Positions 49,416 to 57,978 of a DNA stretch of 64,000 bases are shown piece by piece. The DNA is taken from the NCBI RefSeq assembly GCF_002160145.1, contig NZ_NFKA01000002.1, positions 1 to 64,000 on the forward strand. The letters run 5' to 3'. Under the pieces are notes generated by a model. The model searched no databases. It was not told the origin of the DNA and saw only the letters and a list, made by a program, of their open reading frames with translations. The position numbers were made by a program, and so were the translations under genes. This DNA comes from Gemmiger sp. An194. GTDB lineage: Bacteria; Bacillota; Clostridia; Oscillospirales; Ruminococcaceae. The first letter of the stretch is position 1; each line of letters starts with the position of its first letter.

Positions 49416-51218
49416 TCAGTCCCGCTGGGCCAGGCCCTCCAAAATGGAAAACCGGCGCAGCATGCGCAGCGAGACCAGCAGCGCCAAAGCGCTCACCGCT
49501 CCCACGCAGACCACCGGGGTGAGCAGCGCCGCCGGGCTGAGGGAGCGAAGCAGCGGGATATCCAGCACCCGGTCCGTCAGAAGCCAGGCGAGGACGAGGC
49601 CCGCCGGAACTCCCCACACCATTCCCCGAATGCCATAACCCAGACACTCCCAGGCCAGCATACGGGCCAGCTGGCGGCGGCTCATGCCCGCAGACAGCAG
49701 CAGCGACAGTTCCCGCCGCCGCTGCAGCATGCCGCTGCTGACGGTGCTCAAGATGTTGGCCGTGCTGGTGAGCAGCACCACCGCCGCAAAGCCGCCGCAG
49801 AACACCGTGAGCAGAATGCGCACCCCGCTGCCCAGCAAAACGGTCTGTCCGGTGGGAGTGTAGTCCTGAAGCTCATACTGAAGCCCACGCCCGGCCAGAA
49901 TCGGCTCCACCGCCCGGGTAATCTCCCGACCGTCGCGGACATCCCAATAGACCGCATAGCTGCGAACCTCCCCCTGCCCGAAGGAGATGCCGCTGGCTTC
50001 AAAGGCGCTGCGGCTGGTAACCAGCACCAGCGTGAACCGGTCGTCCTCCGCGCCCTTTTGCCTGATTCCGCCGGGCAGCGGTGCGTCACTGGTTCCGGCC
50101 ACCACCATTTGCGGTCCGGCATATTTCCAAAGCAGCGTTTCCTCGCCCAGCTCCTCCGGAGAAAGATCGGAAGCCGCTTTCGCCCAGACCACCGGAACCA
50201 TGCCCTCTTCACCGGCCAGCGGCTGGCCGTACCAGCTTTCAAAATCCTCGTCCTCCAGCACGATCTGGAGAGTGTTGAGCATCCGCTCTTCCCGCACCCC
50301 GTAAAACTTTTCCATCAGCTCGGTCACCGTGCCGGGCTTATCCGGAACCGCTTCGGCCACCTCCCGCAGCAGCTCTTCGGGATACTGGCCGCTCTGGTCT
50401 CCCCAGAGGTAGACCCGGTAGGAAAAGGGCGCGTGGCTCACGTCGTAGTTACGGATCAGCGCCCGGTTGAAGGTGAAGGCCATCAGGATCAGCGCAGCGC
50501 TCACCGCAAGGCCCAGGCTCAGCACCCGGTACCGGCCGGGCGTCCGCTGCCGGGCCCGCTTTGCCAGCAGGCGCACCGCACTGGCCGGGGCATGTTTTTC
50601 CTTTTGTTTGGGCACATTTTGCAGCTGGGGCCGCATGGCCTGCATGGGGGAAAGCCGTGCCGCCCGCCGGGCGGGGCCCCAGGCGGCCAGCAGCAGCGCC
50701 AGCGCACACCAGAGCGCCGCGGCCGCCAGACGATCTGCCTGAACCGCCATTCGGATGCCCTGCCCGTTGGTGATGGTCTGGATGCCCTGGGTCTGGTTCA
50801 TGGCAAAGAACCCCACCTGCAGACCTAACATCGCGAAAAGCATTCCCAGCGGAATGGCCACCACACCCAGCAGGGCCGCCTCCAGCAGCACGCTGGCCCG
50901 CAGCTGGGCCGGGGTGGCCCCCACGCTGGCCAGCTGGCCCAGCATCCGGGTACGCCGCTCCAGCGAGAGCCAGAACCCGCCCCGGATCATCAGCGCGGTA
51001 CCCGCCAGCAACACGCACAGCAGCAGCTTCACCGCCGCCATCGCAACCAGTGCGAACTCGCTGTAATATTTCACATTCAGGGTGTACACCAGGGAATCGC
51101 CCCCCAGCAGCACTGCGCTTAACAGCACCGCGCTGAGCAGCACGCTCAGAAAGGCAAACCCGGTGCTCGCCTTTCCCCGCAGCAGCTGGCGCACCGTGAC
51201 CGACCAGATGGCTCTCAT
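49416..51218 (-). CDS. FtsX-type ABC transporter permease
   Basis: A 600-residue permease with two FtsX/MacB-core-like halves. The first membrane helix is at about 18-42, three more lie at about 60-190, and the second module is at about 445-595 (LLGSGVRILLTVFCGGFAAVVLL, LARMLAWECLGYG). Between them lies an extracytoplasmic domain of roughly 200 residues. It resembles permeases of BceAB/LolCDE-like exporters. It overlaps the ATPase gene (ATGA) and belongs to an operon with a two-component system, suggesting antimicrobial-peptide or envelope-stress function. Confidence 0.85.
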   Translation of the reverse strand: MRAIWSVTVRQLLRGKASTGFAFLSVLLSAVLLSAVLLGGDSLVYTLNVKYYSEFALVAMAAVKLLLCVLLAGTALMIRGGFWLSLERRTRMLGQLASVGATPAQLRASVLLEAALLGVVAIPLGMLFAMLGLQVGFFAMNQTQGIQTITNGQGIRMAVQADRLAAAALWCALALLLAAWGPARRAARLSPMQAMRPQLQNVPKQKEKHAPASAVRLLAKRARQRTPGRYRVLSLGLAVSAALILMAFTFNRALIRNYDVSHAPFSYRVYLWGDQSGQYPEELLREVAEAVPDKPGTVTELMEKFYGVREERMLNTLQIVLEDEDFESWYGQPLAGEEGMVPVVWAKAASDLSPEELGEETLLWKYAGPQMVVAGTSDAPLPGGIRQKGAEDDRFTLVLVTSRSAFEASGISFGQGEVRSYAVYWDVRDGREITRAVEPILAGRGLQYELQDYTPTGQTVLLGSGVRILLTVFCGGFAAVVLLTSTANILSTVSSGMLQRRRELSLLLSAGMSRRQLARMLAWECLGYGIRGMVWGVPAGLVLAWLLTDRVLDIPLLRSLSPAALLTPVVCVGAVSALALLVSLRMLRRFSILEGLAQRD

Positions 51219-51898
51219 GGACGGATCACCTCGTCTCTCTGCAGGCGGCCGTCTCCGATCACCAGCACCCGCTGGGCCTGCTGGGCCAGCTCCCGGTCGT
51301 GGGTGATCATCAGAATGGTCTGGCCGGTCCCCTTGTGGATGGCCCGCAGCAGCTCCATTACCTGGGCGGTGTTGGCTCCGTCCAGATTGCCGGTGGGCTC
51401 GTCCGCCAGCAGCAGGGCGGGCCGGGTGATCAGCGCCCGCCCCAGGCTCACCCGCTGCTGCTGCCCGCCGGACAGCTGGTCCGGGAAGGCATCCAGCTTG
51501 CCCTCAATGCCCAGCTGCTCCACGATGCCCTCCAGCTGGCCCGGCGCCGGGCGGCGGCCGTCCAGCAGCAGGGGCAGCAGCAGGTTTTCCTTTACGGTGA
51601 GCAGCGGGATCAGGTTATAGAACTGATACACCAGCCCGATCTGGCGGCGGCGGAAAACCGCCAGCGTTTCGTCCGGCTGGTTTGCCAGGTCCATGCCGCT
51701 CAGCCGCACCGTGCCGCCGGTGGGCCGGTCCACCCCACCCAGCAGGTGCATCAGGGTGGATTTGCCCGATCCGGACGGCCCCACAATGGCCACGAACTGG
51801 CCCTTCTCCACGGTAAAACTCACATCGTCCAGGGCTTTTACCTGATTTGCCCCGGTCCCATAGATCTTTGTCAGATGTTCCACTTCCAGAAACGGCAA
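51215..51898 (-). CDS. ABC transporter ATP-binding protein (LolD/MacB/BceA type)
   Basis: A 227-residue ATPase that drives the FtsX-type permease. Walker A is GPSGSGKST, the family-typical LLGGVDRPTGGTV follows, the Q-loop reads GLVYQFYNLIP, the signature is LSGGQQQRVSLG, Walker B is LLLADEPTGNLD, and the switch His is in ILMITHDRELA. The TTG at 51898 is favoured: AGGAGGTG lies eight bases upstream, while the GTG at 51907 lies within that site. Confidence 0.93.
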   Translation of the reverse strand: MPFLEVEHLTKIYGTGANQVKALDDVSFTVEKGQFVAIVGPSGSGKSTLMHLLGGVDRPTGGTVRLSGMDLANQPDETLAVFRRRQIGLVYQFYNLIPLLTVKENLLLPLLLDGRRPAPGQLEGIVEQLGIEGKLDAFPDQLSGGQQQRVSLGRALITRPALLLADEPTGNLDGANTAQVMELLRAIHKGTGQTILMITHDRELAQQAQRVLVIGDGRLQRDEVIRP

Positions 51899-51973
51899 GC
51901 GGACCACCTCCTTTCCTGCCCAAAGAATACCCCGCCCCGGTGACAGGCCGGTGACGGCCCGCTGACGGTTTCG

Positions 51974-52960
51974 TCACCGGAACAGCCGCAGCCGAAAAAG
52001 CGGGCCCTCCGGGGTGTTTTCGGCGGTCACGTCCCCCTGCTGACCTCGGGCGATGCTGCGGGCCAGCGGCAGACCGATGCCCACGCTGCCCGGGCTGGCC
52101 GAGGCACCCCGCCAGAACCGCTCGAACAACCGGGGCAGCTCCTCCTCCGGAATGGCCGAGCCCTCATTCTGCACCCGGAATTCAAAATACAGCGCCTGGC
52201 AGCTGCACTCAACCCGCACCCGGCCACCGGGCGGGGTGTGCTCGGCGGCGTTTTTTAAAAGGTTCGCCAACGCCTCGGCGGTCCATTCCAGGTCGCAGAC
52301 GCAGAAAAGCCCCTCCGGGCAATCCGCCTGCAGCTCCACCCCGCGCTTTAAATAAAACTCCGCCAGACCGCCCGCCGCCCGCTGGAGCACCTGCCGAGCG
52401 GGATGCTCCTTCTTTTCAAAGGGCACCACTCCCGCATCCAGCCGGGAAAGGCGCAGCAGCGCCTCCACCAGCCAGCGAATGCGGCCGGTCTGGGTCTCGA
52501 TCTGGGCAAGGCCCTCCTCCGCTTCCCCGGGCGGCAGCTCCTCCCGCAGGAAATCGCATTGCAGCAGAATGGCCGAAAGGGGCGTGCGCAGCTGGTGGGC
52601 GATGTCACTCAGGCTGTCCGCCAGAAAGCGCTTGTCCGCCTCCAGCGCCGCCGCCTGTTGCTGCAGAATGCTGGTGATTTTATAAAGATCGTCCTGCAAG
52701 GCACTCAGCTCCCCCGGGGTCTGGCCGCTGAGCCGGGGCGGCTGGCCCCCGGTGTAGACCTGAGCCAGATATTCCGACAGCTGCCCAATGCGCCGGTACC
52801 GCCGCAGGGTGTATACCACGGCAAGGGCGGTGAGCGCCCCGCCCAGAAGCAGTGCGGCGACCATGCCGGGCACACCCCAGACAAGGCTCTGGCCGATGGC
52901 CGCAGCCGCCGTCAGAGCCAGCATGACCGCCAGCATCCGGTAAAACTCCCTGCTATGCAT
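51974..52960 (-). CDS. Sensor histidine kinase with minimal sensor
   Basis: A 328-residue kinase. Two membrane helices (about 9-25 and 31-52) are joined by only a few residues, so there is no extracytoplasmic sensor domain. A linker precedes the dimerisation domain with SDIAHQLRTPLSAI (phospho-accepting His122). The ATPase domain has NLLKNAAEHTPPGG, RFWRG and GSVGIGLPLARSI (N, F and G boxes). This intramembrane-sensing layout often pairs with ABC transporters that act as the true sensor. The ATG at 52960 overlaps the regulator gene end. Confidence 0.92.
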   Translation of the reverse strand: MHSREFYRMLAVMLALTAAAAIGQSLVWGVPGMVAALLLGGALTALAVVYTLRRYRRIGQLSEYLAQVYTGGQPPRLSGQTPGELSALQDDLYKITSILQQQAAALEADKRFLADSLSDIAHQLRTPLSAILLQCDFLREELPPGEAEEGLAQIETQTGRIRWLVEALLRLSRLDAGVVPFEKKEHPARQVLQRAAGGLAEFYLKRGVELQADCPEGLFCVCDLEWTAEALANLLKNAAEHTPPGGRVRVECSCQALYFEFRVQNEGSAIPEEELPRLFERFWRGASASPGSVGIGLPLARSIARGQQGDVTAENTPEGPLFRLRLFR

Positions 52961-53624
52961 CCGGCTCCTCCTCCCAGCGGTAGCCCAGGCCCCGCACCGT
53001 GGCAATGTGCCAGCCGCAGCCCTCCGCCAGCTTTTCCCGCAGCCGCTTCACGGTGACGGTGAGGGTGTTGTCGTTCACAAAATTGCCCTCCTGGTCCCAC
53101 AGCGCCTGCAGCAGCTGGCCCCGCTCCAGAATCTGGCCGGGATTGGAAAGAAACACCAGCAGCAGCCGGTATTCCTGCGCCGTGAGGGGAATCTGGGCTT
53201 CGCCCACAAACACCCGGGCGCTGCGCCGGTCCACCGTGAGCCCGCCGAAGCACAGCAGCTCCGGCCCCTTGCGGCGGCGCAGCACCGCCTTCACCCGGCT
53301 GATCAGCTCCCCGGCCCGGAAGGGCTTGATGATGTAATCGTCCGCGCCGCCTTCCAGCGCACGGACCACACTTCCCTCATCCGCCCGAGCGGTGAGGATC
53401 AGAATGGCTGCATCGCCCCGCTGGCGCAGCGCACAGCAGACCTCTTCGCCGCTGCCGTCCGGCAGGCCCAGATCCACCAGCGCCGCGTCGAAGCTTTCCC
53501 GTTCCATGGCAGCCAGCGCCCCGGCCATCGTGGCGGCAGCCGTGACAAGCCAACCCTGGCGCTCCAGCAGCTTTTGCAGCGGCAGTACGATGGCCGCCTC
53601 GTCCTCCACAAGCAGAAGTTTCAT
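52953..53624 (-). CDS. OmpR/PhoB-family response regulator
   Basis: A 223-residue regulator. The receiver domain has acidic DE at residues 8-9, phospho-acceptor Asp51 in ALVDLGLPDGSG, and Lys in IIKPFRAGE. The C-terminal winged helix (about 125-220) contains QIPLTAQEYRLLLVFLSNPG and LTVTVKRLREKL. It is first gene of the operon regulator, kinase, ATPase, permease and is expected to control it. Confidence 0.95.
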   Translation of the reverse strand: MKLLLVEDEAAIVLPLQKLLERQGWLVTAAATMAGALAAMERESFDAALVDLGLPDGSGEEVCCALRQRGDAAILILTARADEGSVVRALEGGADDYIIKPFRAGELISRVKAVLRRRKGPELLCFGGLTVDRRSARVFVGEAQIPLTAQEYRLLLVFLSNPGQILERGQLLQALWDQEGNFVNDNTLTVTVKRLREKLAEGCGWHIATVRGLGYRWEEEPDA

Positions 53625-53722
53625 CCGTTTCCTTCCCCCTTTTCTGTTTTCGTATTGCCTTAATTATACCGGAAAATCCGCCGCTTCGGGTGACGGGACT
53701 GTCACTTTCCCGGCCCGGCCGC

Positions 53723-53751
53723 TTGCCCGGGGCTGGCATCCATGCTACAAT
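53723..53751 (+). promoter_or_regulatory. Promoter of the 53.8-kb GT-C-like gene
   Basis: TTGCCC (53723-53728), 17-nt spacer, TACAAT (53746-53751) with a preceding TG (extended -10), 62 bases before the start codon. Confidence 0.65.
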
Positions 53752-53813
53752 ACAGTCGCGGCTGTGCGCCTGCTCGGGCGATAGGCCGCAACTGATATCA
53801 CCGAGGTGGCATT

Positions 53814-55310
53814 ATGAAAAATCTGCTCACGCGGCGGTACACCCTGCCGCTTTTCTGCCTTTTATGTTCGTTTGCGGTTCTGGCGGTTTGCTCCCGTTCC
53901 AGCCCGCTCTATGCCACCAATGACTGGGTGGACGCCAACATCTACTTCACCATCGGGCGGGGGATGCACCAGGGCCTGATGCCCTACCGGGACCTGCTGG
54001 ACCACAAGGGCCCGCTGCTGTATCTGCTGCACTGGGCCGCGGCTGCGGTGAGCAGCACCAGCTTCTTCGGCGTATGGCTGCTGGAGGTACTTGCCGGATG
54101 GGCTTTTCTCTATGCCAGCGCCCGCAGCCTGCTTTTGTACTGCGGCCGGGGCTGGACCTTCTTTTCGCTGCCGCTGCTGGCCGCCTGCGTTTACGCCAGC
54201 CCCGCCTTTGCCCAGGGCGACAGCGCCGAGGAATTCTGCCTGCCGCTGCTGGCCATTGCCCTGTATTTCTTTCTGGCCTGCTTCGGGCCCGGCAAACAGC
54301 TTCCGTCTTTCTGGGTCTTCGCACTGAACGGCGCTGCCGCCGGGGCCATCTTCTGGATCAAGTTCACCCTGTTGGGGCTGCACTTTGCCTGGATGGCCTG
54401 CTTTGCCTTTCTGATCTGGATCGGCCATCGGTCCTTCGGCCGGGCACTGGCCGCCTGCGGCGCTTTTCTGGGCGGAATGGCCGTCATCTCGGTGCCCATC
54501 CTGCTGCCCTATGCACTGGGCGGCGCGCTGCCGGACCTGTTCCAGACCTATTTCGGGGCAAACCTCACCTCCTACGCCACCACCCCCACCCACTGGAGCA
54601 CCCCGCTGTACAATCTGGTGATGAGCGGCCTCAGTACCGCGCTGGCCAACCCGGTGTGGGCGGTGCTGGCACTTGTTGGCGGCGTGTTCTTCGTGCTCCG
54701 GCGCGGCGTTCTGCACCCCGCAGCCAAGGCGGCGCTGCTTGCCCTCGTGTTCTTTTCCGGCTTTTTCATTTGGGCCGGTTCCATGGGCTGGCCCTATTAC
54801 GGCTTTCCTCTTTCGGTCTACGCCGTGCTGGGCTTTGCCTGCCTGGGCAGTCTGGTGCAGAAGCTGCCCGCCCGGCTGCCCCGGAATGTGGTTCAAATCG
54901 GCTTTGTGCCCGCGCTGGCCCTCAGCCTGGCATTGTGCCTGGCCTTCAGCCCCAATGTGTCCTTCATGGAGCTGAAAAAGGAGGATCTGGTGCAGACCAA
55001 ATTTGCTGCCATTATTCAGCAGGAGGGCGGTCAGTCCCTTTTGAACTACGGCTTTCTGGACGGCGGGTTCTATCTTTCCAGCGGCATCACTCCCTCCTGC
55101 CGGTTCTTCTGCCGCATCAACCTGCCCAACTACCAGGAGCTGGAGGCGCCGGTGCGCCAGATGGTGGAAGAGGGCTATTTTGATTTCATCGTGATCCGCG
55201 AGGAGGGCCCGCTGCCCGGCATGGAGGAGCACTACGAGCTGGTGTGCACCGAATACCAGACCTACGACGGTGTGCTGCTGCCCTACAGTCTGTTCTGCCG
55301 GATCGGCTGA
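53814..55310 (+). CDS. Multi-spanning membrane protein, probable GT-C glycosyltransferase
   Basis: A 498-residue protein with about ten to eleven hydrophobic segments. The first outer loop reads [20 protein letters not shown] then [19 protein letters not shown], a well-known pattern of PMT-superfamily-like proteins encoded in Clostridia and Lachnospiraceae glycan loci. A 60-residue soluble C-terminus follows. ACCGAGGTGG precedes the ATG. The sugar transferred and acceptor are unknown. It stands alone upstream of ireB. Confidence 0.75.
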   Translation: MKNLLTRRYTLPLFCLLCSFAVLAVCSRSSPLYATNDWVDANIYFTIGRGMHQGLMPYRDLLDHKGPLLYLLHWAAAAVSSTSFFGVWLLEVLAGWAFLYASARSLLLYCGRGWTFFSLPLLAACVYASPAFAQGDSAEEFCLPLLAIALYFFLACFGPGKQLPSFWVFALNGAAAGAIFWIKFTLLGLHFAWMACFAFLIWIGHRSFGRALAACGAFLGGMAVISVPILLPYALGGALPDLFQTYFGANLTSYATTPTHWSTPLYNLVMSGLSTALANPVWAVLALVGGVFFVLRRGVLHPAAKAALLALVFFSGFFIWAGSMGWPYYGFPLSVYAVLGFACLGSLVQKLPARLPRNVVQIGFVPALALSLALCLAFSPNVSFMELKKEDLVQTKFAAIIQQEGGQSLLNYGFLDGGFYLSSGITPSCRFFCRINLPNYQELEAPVRQMVEEGYFDFIVIREEGPLPGMEEHYELVCTEYQTYDGVLLPYSLFCRIG

Positions 55311-55370
55311 AAACCACTGCGCATTTTCAACATTCCCACGCATATTTTTGCACTTTTGCATCAGTCAGCC

Positions 55371-55399
55371 TTGCAATCCACGGCCAAATGGGGTATACT
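55371..55399 (+). promoter_or_regulatory. Promoter of ireB
   Basis: TTGCAA (55371-55376), 17-nt spacer, TATACT (55394-55399), 39 bases before the start codon. Confidence 0.75.
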
Positions 55400-55438
55400 G
55401 TATCTAAATTGATTTCTGCAAAAAAGGGGGGCCGTTTT

Positions 55439-55684
55439 ATGTCTGATCCTACCGCTGTATTCTCCATTTATGACGACCGTGACCGGGAGATACGTGCCGT
55501 TGTGCAGGAGGTCTACGACGCGCTGAAGGAAAAGGGGTACAACCCCATCAACCAGCTGGTGGGCTATATCCTTTCCGAGGACCCCACCTACATCACCACC
55601 TACAAAAACGCCCGCTCGCTGATCCGCCGCGTGGACCGCGACGATCTGCTGCAGGCGCTGGTTCGCAACTACATCAATCCCTGA
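55439..55684 (+). CDS. ireB: IreB family regulatory phosphoprotein (UPF0297)
   Basis: An 81-residue small protein of the UPF0297/DUF965 family, named for enterococcal IreB, a substrate of the IreK Ser/Thr kinase influencing cephalosporin resistance. Signature: [20 protein letters not shown] then [19 protein letters not shown]. Length is standard. The usual neighbours (ruvX-like YqgF, DUF1292) are absent here. The ATG at 55439 follows AAAAAGGGGGG. Confidence 0.93.
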   Translation: MSDPTAVFSIYDDRDREIRAVVQEVYDALKEKGYNPINQLVGYILSEDPTYITTYKNARSLIRRVDRDDLLQALVRNYINP

Positions 55685-55690
55685 TCCTTC

Positions 55691-55725
55691 AAACCGGTTC
55701 CGTGCGCCGCACGGGGCCGGTTTTT
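55691..55725 (+). terminator. First terminator after ireB
   Basis: A GC-rich stem (about 55691-55706 with 55710-55725) with small internal bulges, AAACCGG/CCGGTTTTT at the base. The following TTTTT supports termination on the plus strand. Confidence 0.85.
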
Positions 55726-55732
55726 CCTTTGT

Positions 55733-55762
55733 GCCCGGGCTTTGCAAAGCCCGGGCTTTTTG
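55733..55762 (+). terminator. Second, tandem terminator after ireB
   Basis: A perfect 12-bp palindrome GCCCGGGCTTTG/CAAAGCCCGGGC (55733-55744 with 55745-55756), then TTTTTG. It has almost no loop, so a few central pairs must open. It overlaps the promoter of the next gene. Confidence 0.85.
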
Positions 55763-55769
55763 TTATACT
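55742..55769 (+). promoter_or_regulatory. Promoter of the glycosyltransferase run at 55.8 kb
   Basis: TTGCAA (55742-55747), 16-nt spacer, TATACT (55764-55769). The -35 box lies at the centre of the second ireB terminator palindrome. Confidence 0.6.
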
Positions 55770-55834
55770 ATAGACTGTATTATTGCGGGCGAAAACAGGT
55801 ATCTGTTTTGCCCGCACAAAGCGAGGTGCTTTTT

Positions 55835-56953
55835 ATGGCGGCTGTGCGTGTGCTCCACTGCGTGGCGGGGCTGGCCCACGGCGGGTATGAAAGCCTGATT
55901 ATGAACCTGTACCGCTGCATCGACCAAGATGCGGTGCAGTTCGATTTTATCAGCTCCTTTCCCGGCGTGTACGAAAGCGAGATCGAGGCGCTGGGCGGTG
56001 TGATCCACCGCATCCCCTTCATCACTCAGAAGGGCCCCTTCGTCTACACCCATGCGCTGGACCGGGTGCTCACCGAAAGCCCCCGCTACCCCATCGTACA
56101 TTCCCACATGGATAAATTCAGCGGCCTTGTGATGCGCGAGGCCAAAAAGGCCGGCATCCCGGTGCGCATTGCCCACAGCCACAACACCCAGAACGAGGGC
56201 GGGTTTGCCTTCCAGGTGGTCAAGGACTACTACGGCAAAATGGTACTGCCCAACGCCACTCATCTGTTCGCCTGCTCCAAAGCGGCGGCGGACTGGATGT
56301 TCGGCCCCGAGTCGGCCCGGGCGCATATCGTGCTCAACGGCATCGACCCGGAGCGCTTTGCGGTGAGCGAGGTGGCCCGCGCCAGTGTGCGGGAGGAGTT
56401 CGGCCTTTCGGACGAATGCCTGGTGTTCGGCCATGTGGGCCGGTTCACCCCCCAGAAAAACCACGACCGGATTCTGGATATCTTTTCCGTGCTTCACAAA
56501 AAAGCACCAAACAGCGCCCTGCTGCTGGCGGGCACCGGCCCTCTGCTGGACGAGATGCGCCAGAAGGCCGCCCGGCTGGGCCTTGCGGACTGCGTTCATT
56601 TTCTGGGCAGCCGGGAGGATGTTCCCCGGCTTTTGCAGGGCATGGACGGCTTTCTGTTCCCCTCGCTGCACGAGGGTCTGCCGGTGACCCTGATCGAGGC
56701 CCAGGCCTCCGGCCTGCCGGTCACCGCCGCCTCCACCATCACCAGCGAGGTGTGCGTGACCCCGCTGGTACGCCAGCTTTCGCTGGAGGATTCCGACGAG
56801 CATTGGGCGGACACCGCACTGGAGCAGGCGGTGCAGAACCGCCCGGTGCGATCTTCGCCCCGGGCGCAGATCGCCGCGGCGGGGTACGACATCCGCCAGA
56901 CCGCCGACTGGCTGACCAACTTCTATCTGGGCCTGGCCCATTCCAACGACTGA
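55835..56953 (+). CDS. GT4 glycosyltransferase (EpsF-like)
   Basis: A 372-residue GT-B enzyme. The N-terminal acceptor domain begins VLHCVAGLAHGGYESLIMNL, and HSHMDKFSGLVMREAKKAGI follows. The donor domain has FGHVGRFTPQKNHDRILDIF, LAGTGPL, and FLFPSLHEGLPVTLIEAQASG with the conserved E-x7-E. It resembles B. subtilis EpsF and related exopolysaccharide transferases. The ATG at 55835 is supported by GAGGTG; first gene of the eight-gene run. Confidence 0.92.
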   Translation: MAAVRVLHCVAGLAHGGYESLIMNLYRCIDQDAVQFDFISSFPGVYESEIEALGGVIHRIPFITQKGPFVYTHALDRVLTESPRYPIVHSHMDKFSGLVMREAKKAGIPVRIAHSHNTQNEGGFAFQVVKDYYGKMVLPNATHLFACSKAAADWMFGPESARAHIVLNGIDPERFAVSEVARASVREEFGLSDECLVFGHVGRFTPQKNHDRILDIFSVLHKKAPNSALLLAGTGPLLDEMRQKAARLGLADCVHFLGSREDVPRLLQGMDGFLFPSLHEGLPVTLIEAQASGLPVTAASTITSEVCVTPLVRQLSLEDSDEHWADTALEQAVQNRPVRSSPRAQIAAAGYDIRQTADWLTNFYLGLAHSND

Positions 56954-56972
56954 ATCCCGGGAGGATGCTTTT

Positions 56973-57953
56973 ATGAATCAAACGCCCCTTGTCTCGGTGG
57001 TGGTACTGGTGTACAACACCGGCGATTACCTGCGCCCCTGCCTGGAGAGCATCGCCGCCCAGACCTACCACAATCTGGAGGTGCTGATGATCGACAACGG
57101 CAGCCAGGACGGCTCCGGCCAGGTGTGCGACGAATACGCCGCGAAGGACAGCCGCTTTCGCACCATCCACCAGGAAAACCTGGGCATCATCGGCGGCCGG
57201 GGCACCGGCGTGACCCACAGCCGGGGCGAATACCTGGCCTTTGTGGACGGCGACGACCTGCTGCACCCGGAGATGCTCCAGCTGCTGCTGGACGAGTGCC
57301 TCAAGACCGATCTGCCGGTGAGCTGCTGCCGGTTCATTCCCTTTTTCGGCCCGCCGCCGGAGCCCGGCCCCTGCCCGGACGACTGCCTCACCTTCGAGAG
57401 CCCGGCCCATCTGGACGCCCTGATGCACGACAAGCGAGTGGAATACAGCCTGTGCAACAAGCTATACGCCCGCCATCTGTTCGACAATATCCCCTTCTAT
57501 TCCCCGGTGGTCTACAACGAGGATCTATATCTGAACTGGAACATTCTGCAGCACGCCCGGGGCATGGCCTTTGCGGATTTCATCGGCTACTACTACCGCC
57601 AGCACGCGGCCTCCACCACCCACCGGCCCCTGAAGGACCGGGTGCTCACCGACCAGATCTTCGTGGCCCGCACCATTCTGGACACCGCCCGCGGCGGCCC
57701 GCTGGAGGCATCGGCTGAGGCCTTCTATTACGAGAAGCTGCTCTATCTGAACAGCATGATCCTGCGCCAGGCAAACGCGAAGGATTTTACCGCCGAGCAC
57801 CGCTCGCTGAAAAAGGAGATCCGGGCAAGCCTTGGCAAGGCGCTGAAGAACCCGCATCTTTCCCGCGCGATGAAGCTGGCTGCCCTGCTCTCCTGCTGGG
57901 GCGGCGTATTCTACGCCGGGCTGTGCCGGCTGATGCTCACCGACCGGCGCTGA
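56973..57953 (+). CDS. GT2 glycosyltransferase (EpsJ/CPS type)
   Basis: A 326-residue GT-A enzyme. SVVVLVYNTGDYLRPCLESI, IDNGSQDGSG and FVDGDDLLHPEM (metal DxD-like) are clear. The C-terminal 90 residues are helical, ending in a hydrophobic patch (residues about 298-316). Typical of capsule or exopolysaccharide repeat-unit assembly. GGGAGGATG precedes the ATG; 19 bases from the previous gene. Confidence 0.92.
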   Translation: MNQTPLVSVVVLVYNTGDYLRPCLESIAAQTYHNLEVLMIDNGSQDGSGQVCDEYAAKDSRFRTIHQENLGIIGGRGTGVTHSRGEYLAFVDGDDLLHPEMLQLLLDECLKTDLPVSCCRFIPFFGPPPEPGPCPDDCLTFESPAHLDALMHDKRVEYSLCNKLYARHLFDNIPFYSPVVYNEDLYLNWNILQHARGMAFADFIGYYYRQHAASTTHRPLKDRVLTDQIFVARTILDTARGGPLEASAEAFYYEKLLYLNSMILRQANAKDFTAEHRSLKKEIRASLGKALKNPHLSRAMKLAALLSCWGGVFYAGLCRLMLTDRR

Positions 57954-57978
57954 CCGGCCGTGTTCTGAGGTTTTTTGC

